DNA from: Microbacterium stercoris
GTDB lineage: Bacteria; Actinomycetota; Actinomycetes; Actinomycetales; Microbacteriaceae
Length of the DNA stretch: 64,000 nucleotides
Direction: 5' to 3'
NCBI RefSeq assembly: GCF_017592545.1
Contig: NZ_JAGFOA010000008.1
Location: 28,091 to 92,090 of the forward strand
Part shown: positions 15,650-24,192 of the stretch, piece by piece
Layout of the letters: every line of letters begins with the position of its first letter
How positions within the stretch are numbered: the stretch's first letter is position 1
Position numbers and translations under genes: made by a program
Notes under the pieces: model-generated
What the model was told of the DNA's origin: nothing
Databases searched by the model: none
Seen by the model: the letters and a program-made list of their open reading frames with translations, nothing else

Positions 15650-16853
15650 CCCCGGTGGGGGCCACGGCGAGCGCCGCACGCAGCGCGGTCACGGCGGCGC
15701 CGCGCGCCCAGTCGAGGAACGTGTGCCCGCGCACGACCAGCCGGCAGTTGCCGGCGGCTCCGAACGCGTGGGCGGCGAACTCGTCGCGGATGCGGCGCTC
15801 GTAGAGGTCGTAGTCGGTCACGCCCTCGCCGGCGATCACCACGACCTCGGGGCCGATGAGGTTCACCGTGGCGGCGAGCGCGGCGCCGATGGCTGTGCCG
15901 GCGCGCTCGAAGGCGGTGACGGCGGCGGCATCCCCCTCGTGCGCGAGGCGGACGACGTCGTCGAGGGTGAGCGAGGGATCGTGGTGCTCGGTCTGCACGG
16001 CCTCGAGGATCGCGCGGGAGGAGGCGACCGCCTCGACGCATCCCCGGCGCCCGCAGACGCACAGCGCGTCGGGGCGCGCGAGGGGGAGGTGCCCGATCTC
16101 GCCCGCCACGCCATGGGATCCGCTCACGACGTCGCGGTTGACGTAGATGCCGCAGCCGATGCCGGCGCCGATCGTGATGATCGCGAAGCTCTCGGCCTCG
16201 GTGCCCTCGCCGAACCACTGCTCGGCCTTGGCGAGTGCGAGTACGTCGTTCTCGACGATCACCGGCAGGTCGAGCTGCGCCTCGATCTCGACACCCAGCG
16301 ACACGTGCGTCCAGCCGAGCAGGGGCGAATCGCGCACCACGCCGGCCTCGCTGTCGATGTCGCCGGAGACGGCCACGCCCACCCCGGCCAGCGCATCGGC
16401 CTCCGCTCCGAGCGCGGAGATCAGCTCGCGTGCGACCTCGACGATCGCCGCCGTCACGGTCTGCGGCGAGTGCTCCGGGAGGCTGCGGCGGGTGGAGGCC
16501 AGCAGCTCGTTGCCGAGGCTGACGGTGGCGGCGACCACTTCGCCGGCGTTGACCTTGACCCCGATCGCGAGCATCGAGCGGGGCACCACGCTGAGCGGGT
16601 ACACCGGGCGACCAGGGGTCGAGTGCTCGGCGTGCTCTCCCACGGTGACGAAGCCGTCGCGGATCAGCGGGCTGACGGTCTTGGTCACCTTCGCCGGGGA
16701 CAGGCCGGTGAGGCGCCCGATCTCGACGCGGCTGATGGGGCCGTTCGTGATGATGCGGGTGAAGATCTCGGCCGACGTGGTGGTGCCGAGCTCGGGCCTT
16801 CTGCCGCGGGTTGTGCGATCGGCGACGGAGGAGGCCGGGGACGCAGCGGTCAT
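15645..16853 (-). CDS. ROK-family transcriptional regulator
   Basis: A 402-residue NagC/XylR-type repressor. It has an N-terminal winged HTH (about 25-85), a sugar-kinase-like ROK domain with the glycine-rich loop IGAGIGCGIYV, and the zinc site CVCGRRGCVE. It is divergent from the sugar importer operon starting at 17004, with an AT-rich dyad between them. It probably represses that operon until a sugar or phosphosugar binds. GAGGT lies just ahead of the ATG at 16853. The effector is unknown; a galactoside- or fucoside-derived sugar is plausible from the neighbouring hydrolases. Confidence 0.9.
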   Translation of the reverse strand: MTAASPASSVADRTTRGRRPELGTTTSAEIFTRIITNGPISRVEIGRLTGLSPAKVTKTVSPLIRDGFVTVGEHAEHSTPGRPVYPLSVVPRSMLAIGVKVNAGEVVAATVSLGNELLASTRRSLPEHSPQTVTAAIVEVARELISALGAEADALAGVGVAVSGDIDSEAGVVRDSPLLGWTHVSLGVEIEAQLDLPVIVENDVLALAKAEQWFGEGTEAESFAIITIGAGIGCGIYVNRDVVSGSHGVAGEIGHLPLARPDALCVCGRRGCVEAVASSRAILEAVQTEHHDPSLTLDDVVRLAHEGDAAAVTAFERAGTAIGAALAATVNLIGPEVVVIAGEGVTDYDLYERRIRDEFAAHAFGAAGNCRLVVRGHTFLDWARGAAVTALRAALAVAPTGA

Positions 16854-16964
16854 GGGGTACCTCGAACGGGGTCGGGAGCGGGTGGGCGTGGGGATCGCGT
16901 CCTCCGATGTTAGTGACCGTCCGAGGAGACGTCGGATGATTATGGCGCTGTGCGCCGGGATGGG

Positions 16965-16986
16965 TTAATGTTACGCCGTAAATTAA
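16965..16986. promoter_or_regulatory. candidate ROK operator upstream of the sugar importer
   Basis: The left arm TTAATGTTACG and right arm CGTAAATTAA form an inverted repeat with a single-base insertion. AT-rich outer arms around a C/G centre resemble operators of E. coli NagC and Mlc. It ends 17 bases before the permease start and overlaps the probable transcription start region. Confidence 0.5.
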
Positions 16987-17003
16987 TTCGCGAGGAGGCG
17001 AAG

Positions 17004-17966
17004 ATGGTCAGTGTCGATGACGCTCCCGTCGCGGAGCGCACGCGGCCGGGTCCGCGGCGACGAGGCCGTATCGGCCGGAGCCTGCGGCGGTACTGGCAGC
17101 TGTACCTGCTGCTGCTCATCCCCGTGGTCTGGTTCATCGTCTTCCGGTACGTGCCGATGGCCAACGCCGTCATCGCGTTCAAGGAGTACAGCCCGGTCCT
17201 GGGCGTCTGGGGGAGCCCCTGGGTGGGCTTCAGCAACTTCACCCGGCTCTTCAACAACCCGGTCTTCCCCACGCTGGTCGGCAACACGTTCATCCTCGCG
17301 GGATACACGCTGCTCGCGAGCTTCCCGCTGCCGATCATCCTTGCCCTCGCGCTCAACGAGGTGCGGCTGCGCTTCTTCAAGCGCACCGTGCAGATGGTCA
17401 CCTACGCCCCGTACTTCATCTCGACGGTCGTGATCGTCTCGATGACGATCCTGCTGCTCTCTCCGCGCGTGGGCCTGGTCGGACGCACGTTCAGCTTCTT
17501 CGGCACCGGATCGGTCGATCTGCTGGCCGACGCCGACTTCTTCCGCCACATCTACGTGGCCACCGACGTGTGGACGACCACGGGCTACTCGGCGGTGATC
17601 TACCTCGCGGCCCTCGCCGGTGTGGACGTCTCGCTCTACGAGGCCGCCCGGATCGACGGCGCGAGCCGCTGGCAGAAGATCCGGCACGTCGACATCCCGT
17701 CGATCATGCCGACCGCGACCATCATCCTGATCCTGGGTGTCGGCAACATCATGGCCATCGGCTTCGAGAAGGCGTTCCTCTTCCAGAACAACCTCAATCT
17801 CGCGACGTCGGAGATCATCCCGACCTTCGTCTACAAGACCGGCATCCTCAACGCCGACTTCAGCTTCGGCGCCGCGGTGGGTCTGTTCAACGCCGTGATC
17901 AACCTCGTGCTGCTGGTGGTCGTGAACGCCGTCGCCAAGCGCGTGACGGGAAGTGGACTGTGGTGA
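17004..17966 (+). CDS. LplB-type carbohydrate ABC transporter permease
   Basis: A 320-residue inner-membrane permease of the LplB/YtcP-type CUT1 subgroup, with six membrane segments and the ATPase-contact loop YEAARIDGASRWQKIRHVDIP at about residues 213-233. ATG at 17004 is favoured over an upstream ATG at about 16968 because GAGGAGG (16992-16998) lies just before it. It works with the next permease and the lipoprotein at 19010. No ATPase gene is present. LplB-type systems usually import oligosaccharides or oligouronides. Confidence 0.92.
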   Translation: MVSVDDAPVAERTRPGPRRRGRIGRSLRRYWQLYLLLLIPVVWFIVFRYVPMANAVIAFKEYSPVLGVWGSPWVGFSNFTRLFNNPVFPTLVGNTFILAGYTLLASFPLPIILALALNEVRLRFFKRTVQMVTYAPYFISTVVIVSMTILLLSPRVGLVGRTFSFFGTGSVDLLADADFFRHIYVATDVWTTTGYSAVIYLAALAGVDVSLYEAARIDGASRWQKIRHVDIPSIMPTATIILILGVGNIMAIGFEKAFLFQNNLNLATSEIIPTFVYKTGILNADFSFGAAVGLFNAVINLVLLVVVNAVAKRVTGSGLW

Positions 17967-18955
17967 CCGCGATCGATCAGAAGAGCCCGCGCGATGCGAT
18001 GGGCGCCACCGAGGCCATCGTGCTCAAGAACGTGCGGCCCCGGCGGGCACGCCGCGGCGCGGGCGCGCCTCGGGGCACGCGCATCAAGGACAGCCGGGGA
18101 GACCGCGTCTTCGTGGTCGGCGCGTACATCCTGCTCGCCGTCTTCCTGCTCGTGGTGCTGCTGCCCCTGCTCAACATCGTGGCGAGCTCGCTCTCGAGCG
18201 CCCAGGCGGTGTCGTCCGGCAAGGTGCTGTTCTGGCCGGTCGACTTCACACTGCGCGGCTACGAGCTGGCGCTGCAGAACGACGGCATCCTGCGCGGCTT
18301 CCGCAACTCGATCTTCTACACCGTGGTGGGAACGCTCGTGAGCGTCGCGGGCACGGTCGCGGTCGCGTACCCGCTCTCGCGCACCCAGCTCTTCGGCCGC
18401 CGCTTCCTCATCGGCTTCGTCATCCTGACGATGCTCTTCACCGGCGGCGTGATCCCGACCTATCTCGTGGTGCAGTCCCTCGGCATGCTCGACACCGTCT
18501 GGTCGATGCTGCTGCCGAACGCGATCGGCGTCTGGCAGGTGATCATCGCGATGGTCTTCTTCCGCACCTCGATCCCCGAGGAGCTGCACGAGGCGGCCCA
18601 GCTCGACGGCGCCAGCGAGCTGCGCGTGCTGTGGCGCATCGTGCTGCCGCTGTCGGGGCCGATGCTCGCGGTCATCGCGCTGATGTACGCGATCGGACAG
18701 TGGAACTCGTACTTCGACGCCCTGCTGTACCTGCGCAACGCCGATCTCCAGCCCCTGCAGCTGGTGCTGCGCAGCCTGCTGATCCTCAACGACCAGGGCA
18801 GCGGCAACATCGCCGAGCAGCTCGAGCGACGCGAGCTGCGCGACCTGCTGCGCTACTCGACGGTCGTGATCGCCACCGTTCCGATGATGATCGTCTACCC
18901 GTTCGTGGCGAAGCACTTCAACAAGGGCGTGATGGTCGGCGCCGTCAAGGGCTGA
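17963..18955 (+). CDS. YtcP/LplC-type carbohydrate ABC transporter permease
   Basis: Second membrane subunit, 330 residues, with six membrane helices, the loop EELHEAAQLDGASELRVLWR and the characteristic C-terminus KHFNKGVMVGAVKG. A GTG at 17963 inside GTGGTGA overlaps the previous stop and suits translational coupling; ATG at 17999 is an alternative. The cytoplasmic N-terminus is unusually long and basic (PRRARRGAGAPRGTR). Confidence 0.92.
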   Translation: MTAIDQKSPRDAMGATEAIVLKNVRPRRARRGAGAPRGTRIKDSRGDRVFVVGAYILLAVFLLVVLLPLLNIVASSLSSAQAVSSGKVLFWPVDFTLRGYELALQNDGILRGFRNSIFYTVVGTLVSVAGTVAVAYPLSRTQLFGRRFLIGFVILTMLFTGGVIPTYLVVQSLGMLDTVWSMLLPNAIGVWQVIIAMVFFRTSIPEELHEAAQLDGASELRVLWRIVLPLSGPMLAVIALMYAIGQWNSYFDALLYLRNADLQPLQLVLRSLLILNDQGSGNIAEQLERRELRDLLRYSTVVIATVPMMIVYPFVAKHFNKGVMVGAVKG

Positions 18956-19009
18956 CACCGCACGCTCACCTCCCCACCCCTGCATCACCCCACCAGAGAG
19001 AGAAACGCA

Positions 19010-20656
19010 ATGAAGCGCACAATGATCCGCACCGCGGTCGCCGCCGCGGCGGTCGTGGGCACCGGTCTGGCCCTCACGGCCTGCACCGGCGGCAGCGGCC
19101 CCGCCGAGGGCCAGGACGACGGCAAGCTCACCGTCTTCGCCCAGGAGGGGCCCGACGGCAAGCTCGCCGACAACGTCTTCACGAAGACCGTCGCCGACAA
19201 GTTCGACGTCACCTTCGACTGGAAGGTGACGACGCGAGACTCCGCGGCGGCCGCCGAGGCCCGCCAGGTCGGCCTCGCGTCCGGCGAGTACCCGGATGCC
19301 TATTTCCTCATCAACTACATCGACGGGTTCTCGCGCAGCGAGCAGCTGAAGTACGGCAAGCAGGGCGTGCTGATCCCGCTCGAGGACCTCATCGACGAGT
19401 ACGCGCCGAACCTCAAGAAGCGCCTCGACGAGGAGCCCGACTGGAAGCAGTCGATGACGGCCCCCGACGGGCACATCTACTCGATCACCCAGTGGTCCGA
19501 GTGCTATCACTGCAGCGCGCAGGAGAAGCTCTGGATGAACAGCGACTGGCTCGACAAGCTGGGCCTCGAGCAGCCGACCACCACCGACGAGCTGCGCGCG
19601 GTGCTGCAGGCCTTCAAGGACAGCGACCCGAACGGCAACGGCAAGGCGGATGAGATCCCGCTCACCACCCAGGCCGACCACTCGGCCGTCGACTACCTGA
19701 TGAACGCGTTCACCTACGCGCCCCTGCACGGCGGAGCCCGCCCGGCGCCGCTGGTGCTGGAGGACGGCAAGGCGGCGCTCGCCGCCGAGTCGGACAAGTG
19801 GCGCGAGGGCCTGACCTACATCGCCGGTCTCGCGGCCGACGGCCTGCTCGACACCGCGGCCTTCACGCAGAACGGCGAGGCCCTGCGCGCGGTCGGCGAC
19901 TCGGCCGGCGATCCCATCCTCGGATCCGCGCTGGTGCTGCACCCGTACGAGTTCGTCTCGCCCAACGCCGAGGACGGCCGCGACAAGCAGTACGACGCCG
20001 TGCCGCCGCTCAAGGGACCGGATGGCACCCAGTTCGCCACGAAGATGTCGCCCGTCAGCCAGATCGGCATGTTCGCGCTGACCAACAAGTCGTCGGAGGA
20101 CGACCGCAAGAAGGCGATCCAGATCATCGACTACCTCGTCACCGACGAGGGCGACCGCCTGGGCGCCATGGGACCGGAGGGTCAGGCTTGGGTCGAGGCG
20201 GAGCCGGGAGATGTCGCGCTCGACCCGACGCTCGAGCCCACCTTCAAGCCGCTCGCGTACGACGAGAAGTGGAACGCCGCCTGGCGCTCGATGGGCCAGT
20301 ACTGGGACTCGGCCGAGTACCGCAACGCGCAGGTCGTGACGGGTGATCCGTACACGCCGGATGGCTACGAGCGTCGCCTGTTCGATGCGACCACCCCGTA
20401 CGAGCCGCACTTCCCGACCGACGACATCCTCTTCCCGACCGAGAAGATCTGGCCCGACGACGAGACGGCCACCGAGCTCGCCGACCTGCAGACGAACATC
20501 ACCTCCTACGTCAACCAGGCGCAGGCGGAGTTCATCACCGGGCAGCGCGACATCGCCGACGACGGCGCGTGGGAGTCGTACAAGGCCGACCTCGAGCAGC
20601 TGGGCCTGCCCCGCTACCTCGAGCTGATGCAGGCGGGCTACGACGCCATCGGCTGA
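19010..20656 (+). CDS. extracellular sugar-binding lipoprotein (LplA type)
   Basis: A 548-residue solute-binding lipoprotein. The signal peptide ends at the lipobox LTAC with Cys25, so it is anchored to the outer face of the membrane. The long form (about 500-560 residues) is typical for partners of LplB/YtcP permeases. GAGAGAGAAACGCA precedes the ATG. Third and last gene of the importer operon, closed by a strong hairpin. Sugar specificity cannot be read from the sequence; neighbouring CE7, GH95 and GH36 enzymes suggest decorated plant polysaccharide fragments. Confidence 0.9.
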   Translation: MKRTMIRTAVAAAAVVGTGLALTACTGGSGPAEGQDDGKLTVFAQEGPDGKLADNVFTKTVADKFDVTFDWKVTTRDSAAAAEARQVGLASGEYPDAYFLINYIDGFSRSEQLKYGKQGVLIPLEDLIDEYAPNLKKRLDEEPDWKQSMTAPDGHIYSITQWSECYHCSAQEKLWMNSDWLDKLGLEQPTTTDELRAVLQAFKDSDPNGNGKADEIPLTTQADHSAVDYLMNAFTYAPLHGGARPAPLVLEDGKAALAAESDKWREGLTYIAGLAADGLLDTAAFTQNGEALRAVGDSAGDPILGSALVLHPYEFVSPNAEDGRDKQYDAVPPLKGPDGTQFATKMSPVSQIGMFALTNKSSEDDRKKAIQIIDYLVTDEGDRLGAMGPEGQAWVEAEPGDVALDPTLEPTFKPLAYDEKWNAAWRSMGQYWDSAEYRNAQVVTGDPYTPDGYERRLFDATTPYEPHFPTDDILFPTEKIWPDDETATELADLQTNITSYVNQAQAEFITGQRDIADDGAWESYKADLEQLGLPRYLELMQAGYDAIG

Positions 20657-20670
20657 GCCACCCCGACAAG

Positions 20671-20704
20671 AGAGGCCCGCGCATCCCCGGATGCGCGGGC
20701 CTCT
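20671..20704. terminator. bidirectional terminator between importer and CE7 operons
   Basis: AGAGGCCCGCGCATCC and GGATGCGCGGGCCTCT form a 14-16 bp perfect stem with a tiny loop, followed by CCGTTT. It lies between convergent genes and can serve both strands. Confidence 0.85.
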
Positions 20705-20714
20705 CCGTTTCGGC

Positions 20715-21686
20715 TCAGGCGGCCGGGGCGAACAGCTCCGCGAGCACCGACAGCGCGCCGAGGCGGTCGTCGGATCCGCCGGCGTCGTGGCCGTTGGCGG
20801 GCCACGGGGTGAGCTGCACGTCGGCGGCGTACGCATTGCGCACGGCGTAGGCGGTGGCCGCGGGGGCGATGTCGTCGTTCAGTCCGCACGAGAGCCAGGC
20901 CGGGGTGTGGGCGAGGCGCGCGAAGTTGACGACATCGACGTAGCGCAGGGTCGCGAGGGCCGGATCGCGCCGCGCGTGGTCGCGGGCGAACAGGTCGGTC
21001 AGCTCCTGGAACGGATACCGCGCGCTCAGCGTGAGCGCGGTCGGGATGTCCGCGAGGAACGGAGACTGCGCGAGCACGCCGAGCACACCCTCCGAGAGGT
21101 ATGCCGCCGCCAGGGCGATCGCGCCGCCCTGGCTGTTGCCGATCAGCGCGACGCGGCCGGCGTCGACCTCCGGCAGCCGGCGCGCGACGTCGACCAGGAG
21201 CGCGGCGTCGGTGAAGACCCGGCGATAGTAGGTGCGGGCGGGATCGGTCAGGCCGCGCACGAGGTAGCCGGTGTCGTCGCCGAACGGGCCGTCCGGCGTG
21301 GTGCCGTCGCCCTGTCCGCGGGTGTCCATCACGAGATGCGCGTATCCGGCCGAGGCCCACGTGAGGTCGTCGATCGCCCGGCCGCGCCCCGCCCCGTAGC
21401 CCGTGAAGTGGATCACCGCGGGCAGCGGCCCGGTGCGATGCGCGGGCAGCCGCAGCCAGGCATGGATCGGCTCGCCCCCGAAGCCCGCGAACGTCACGTC
21501 GAACACGTCGATCGTGCGCAGCGGGGTCTCCACGGGCGTCACCACGGGGTCCCACGACAGGTCGCGCGCCTCGGCGAGGGTGTCGCGCCAGAACTCCGCG
21601 AAGTCGTCGGGCAGCGTCTGGGGAGTGACGTGTCGCTCGAGTGCGGCTTCGCGCGGGTCGCGGGCGTGCTGCGCGCCGTGGCTCAC
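20715..21686 (-). CDS. CE7-family acetyl xylan esterase / cephalosporin-C deacetylase
   Basis: A 323-residue alpha/beta hydrolase that removes acetyl groups from xylo-oligosaccharides and similar substrates. CE7 features are the opening FAEFWRDTL, the RGQGDGT motif, nucleophile Ser in GNSQGGA, an Asp in CGLNDDIAPA and a His near the C-terminus (ANGHDAG). There is no signal peptide, so it acts on imported oligosaccharides in the cytoplasm. The GTG start at 21686 overlaps the stop of the GH95 gene as GTGA, so the two are translationally coupled. Confidence 0.88.
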   Translation of the reverse strand: MSHGAQHARDPREAALERHVTPQTLPDDFAEFWRDTLAEARDLSWDPVVTPVETPLRTIDVFDVTFAGFGGEPIHAWLRLPAHRTGPLPAVIHFTGYGAGRGRAIDDLTWASAGYAHLVMDTRGQGDGTTPDGPFGDDTGYLVRGLTDPARTYYRRVFTDAALLVDVARRLPEVDAGRVALIGNSQGGAIALAAAYLSEGVLGVLAQSPFLADIPTALTLSARYPFQELTDLFARDHARRDPALATLRYVDVVNFARLAHTPAWLSCGLNDDIAPAATAYAVRNAYAADVQLTPWPANGHDAGGSDDRLGALSVLAELFAPAA

Positions 21687-24085
21687 GCGTCGCCGCCCGG
21701 AGCCACCGCGATCTCGCTGCGCTCGCCGCGGAACGACACGGTCACCCGCTCCGGTGCGGAGGTGGTTGTGGCCACCACGGTCACCTCCGTCGGGCGTCCG
21801 TTGCTCCACGCCAGGTCGACCGCGACGCCGGCGCGCGTGCGCACCCCGCTGATCCGGCCGTGCGGCCACGCCTCCGGCAGCGCGGGCAGAAGGCGGATCG
21901 GATCGTCCGGCGTGCCGCGGCCGGCGCTCACGAGCATCCCAGCGAGGGCGGCGGTGAAGCCGAAGTTGCCGTCGAGCTGGAACGGAGGGTGCGTCGAGAA
22001 GAGGTTGGGCAGGAGCCCGCCCCATTCGGATCCGTCGGTGGGCAGGTCGACGTCGGGGTCGTCCCGGTACGGGCGGATCGCCTCGCGCAGCAGGGAGCGC
22101 GCCGTCTCGGCATCGCCCAGTCGCGCGCGCATGGCGATCTTCCACGCCCACGACCAGCCCATGGCCCCGCCCCCGCGCGCGTCGAGCGTGCGGCGAGCGG
22201 CCTCGGCCAGCTGCGGGGTGCGGTCGATGTCGATCGCGTGCAGTGGGTGCAGGGCGATCAGGTGCGACAGGTGGCGGTGGTGCGGGTCGGTGGCGGCCAC
22301 ATCCGCGCCCCACTCGGCGATCTCGCCCGCGGGACCCACGCCGCCCGGCGCGATGATGCGCGGTGCGGGAACGCGCGGGAGCGCCGCGCGGATCTCGGCG
22401 AGCAGCGGGTCGTCGGCGCCGGCGGCCTCCGCCGCCTCGAGCGTGCGCTCCAGGGTCGCCCGGCACAGCGCGAGATCCATCCCCGACGACGTGCTGACCG
22501 ATCCGGTGCTGCCGTCGCCGCGACGGAAGGAGTTCTCGGGCGAGGTCGAGGGCGAGGTGCCCAGCGCGCCGCCCTCGTCCTGCATCCAGTCGAGCACGAA
22601 GGCGCTCGCCCCGAGAAGGAGGGGCAGGATGCGCTCGCGCAGCTCGCCGAGATCGCGGCCGTACTCCCAGCGCTGCCAGAGGTGATCGGCGAGCCACAGG
22701 CCCCCCATCGGCCAGAACGCCCAGGACGTGGCCCCGTGGCCGCCGCCGACCGGGAGCGCATAGCCCCAGGGGTCGGTGTTGTGGTGCGCGACCCAGCCGC
22801 GCGCGCCGTACAGCGCGGACGCCACCTCGGCGCCGCGCTCGGCGACGCGCTCGATGAGATCGAGCAGCGGCGTGTGCAGCTCGCCGAGACCCGTGCGCTC
22901 GGCGAGCCAGTAGTTCATCTGCGTGTTGATGTTGATCGTGTAGTTCGACGACCACGGCGGGCGCATCGAGGCGTTCCAGATCCCCTGCAGATTGGCCGGC
23001 GGGGAGCCCGCGCGCGAGGACGACACCAGCACATAGCGGCCGAAGGCGTAGAGCACCTCGGCGATGGCCGCGTCGTCGCCGTCGTCGAGCAGCGGCGCGA
23101 CGTCGCGGGGCTCCGCCCACGCCGGGCCCAGGTGCAGCGCGGATGCGCCGAGCAGCCGACGGGATTCGGCTTCGTGCGCGGCGCGCACGGCGGCGGCCCC
23201 CTTGCGCGCGGCCGCGAGCGCCCGCTCGCGGGCGGTGTCCAGCAGTTCGGCACGCGTGACGAGAGGCACACGGTTCCATGCGCGTCGGTGGTTCGTCTCG
23301 GTGGCGAGCATCGCCGTGATCCGGCGTGCGCCCTCGATCTCGAGGACCCCGTCGCGGGCGACGACTGCGCCGTCGGTGCGGATCACCACCGCGGCCGCGC
23401 CGGCCGGGTCGAAGCCGTCGGCGGCCTCTCGCCAGACGTGCGCGGTCGCGTCGGGCTCGTGCGCCGGGGCGCCGTCGACCGGGGTCTCGACGATCAGGGC
23501 GAGCTCGCCCCCCTCCGCGTCTGCCGTGGCCGTCGCCTCCGCGATGCGCAGGGGAGAGCGCAGCCGTGCTCGCGCCGACACCGGTGCGTCGGCCTGCACG
23601 TCGACGACCAGCACGCCGTCGACCGCCGATGCCCAGCTCGTGCGGCGCAGCGCGGTGCCCGAAATCGTGAACCGCTCGACGACGGTCGCGTGCGCGAGGT
23701 CGAGGACGCGCTCGTAGCCCTGCGCATCGGGGGCGCCGAGCGAGAGCTCGAGGTCTCCCAGCGGCAGGAACTCCTGACTCCAGGGGCCCTCGAAGGTGCG
23801 CAGCAGACGCTCGACGGTCTCGTCGTCCTCGGAGGAGACGGCAGCGCGCACCTGCGCCAGGCGTTCGGGCCCCGCCCCCTCGGCGAGCACCGCCGCGAGA
23901 GCCCGGGCCGGGCCGTCGGGGGTGCCCGACCACAGGCTGGCGTCGTTGAGGCCGATGCGGCCGTCGGCGTCGCCGAAGACCATCCCGCCGATCGCGCCGT
24001 TGCCGATCGGGGTCGCCTCCGTCCAGTGGTTCGCAGGGGTGTTCCAACGCAGCCGCAGCGGTGCGGCCGGGTTCGCGGAGTTCAT
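21683..24085 (-). CDS. GH95-family alpha-L-fucosidase (or alpha-L-galactosidase)
   Basis: An 800-residue glycoside hydrolase of family 95, an inverting enzyme of the (alpha/alpha)6 fold that releases alpha-1,2-fucose or L-galactose from side chains such as those of xyloglucan. Markers are the N-terminal WTEATPIGNGAIGGMVFGD, the substrate-binding asparagine motif NYTININTQMNYWLAERTGL, and PDGPARALAAV. There is no signal peptide, so it is probably intracellular. It lies in an operon with the CE7 esterase. Fucose versus galactose specificity cannot be decided by eye. Confidence 0.9.
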   Translation of the reverse strand: MNSANPAAPLRLRWNTPANHWTEATPIGNGAIGGMVFGDADGRIGLNDASLWSGTPDGPARALAAVLAEGAGPERLAQVRAAVSSEDDETVERLLRTFEGPWSQEFLPLGDLELSLGAPDAQGYERVLDLAHATVVERFTISGTALRRTSWASAVDGVLVVDVQADAPVSARARLRSPLRIAEATATADAEGGELALIVETPVDGAPAHEPDATAHVWREAADGFDPAGAAAVVIRTDGAVVARDGVLEIEGARRITAMLATETNHRRAWNRVPLVTRAELLDTARERALAAARKGAAAVRAAHEAESRRLLGASALHLGPAWAEPRDVAPLLDDGDDAAIAEVLYAFGRYVLVSSSRAGSPPANLQGIWNASMRPPWSSNYTININTQMNYWLAERTGLGELHTPLLDLIERVAERGAEVASALYGARGWVAHHNTDPWGYALPVGGGHGATSWAFWPMGGLWLADHLWQRWEYGRDLGELRERILPLLLGASAFVLDWMQDEGGALGTSPSTSPENSFRRGDGSTGSVSTSSGMDLALCRATLERTLEAAEAAGADDPLLAEIRAALPRVPAPRIIAPGGVGPAGEIAEWGADVAATDPHHRHLSHLIALHPLHAIDIDRTPQLAEAARRTLDARGGGAMGWSWAWKIAMRARLGDAETARSLLREAIRPYRDDPDVDLPTDGSEWGGLLPNLFSTHPPFQLDGNFGFTAALAGMLVSAGRGTPDDPIRLLPALPEAWPHGRISGVRTRAGVAVDLAWSNGRPTEVTVVATTTSAPERVTVSFRGERSEIAVAPGGDA

Positions 24086-24140
24086 TCTTCTCGCTTCGTG
24101 TCGTGCCGAGGCGCGGCGGGATCTCGCCTTGCTCCGCCAG

Positions 24141-24168
24141 GGTATAAACAGTAAGTTTCTGCTGTCAA
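24141..24168 (-). promoter_or_regulatory. promoter of the GH95-CE7 operon
   Basis: On the minus strand TTGACA (24163-24168) and TATACC (24141-24146) are 16 bases apart, close to the housekeeping sigma consensus. On the plus strand TAAAAT (24169-24174) could be the -10 of the divergent GH36 gene. ACAGTAAGT/TTCTGCTGT (24149-24166) is a loose dyad across the region and may be an operator. Confidence 0.6.
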
Positions 24169-24192
24169 TAAAATCGAGACGGGGTGGTCACG

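Noticed and set aside
17831..20836. Long minus-strand frame of about 1000 codons
   Set aside because: It lies opposite the permease and binding-protein genes, which have clear family motifs; it is a GC-rich antisense shadow.
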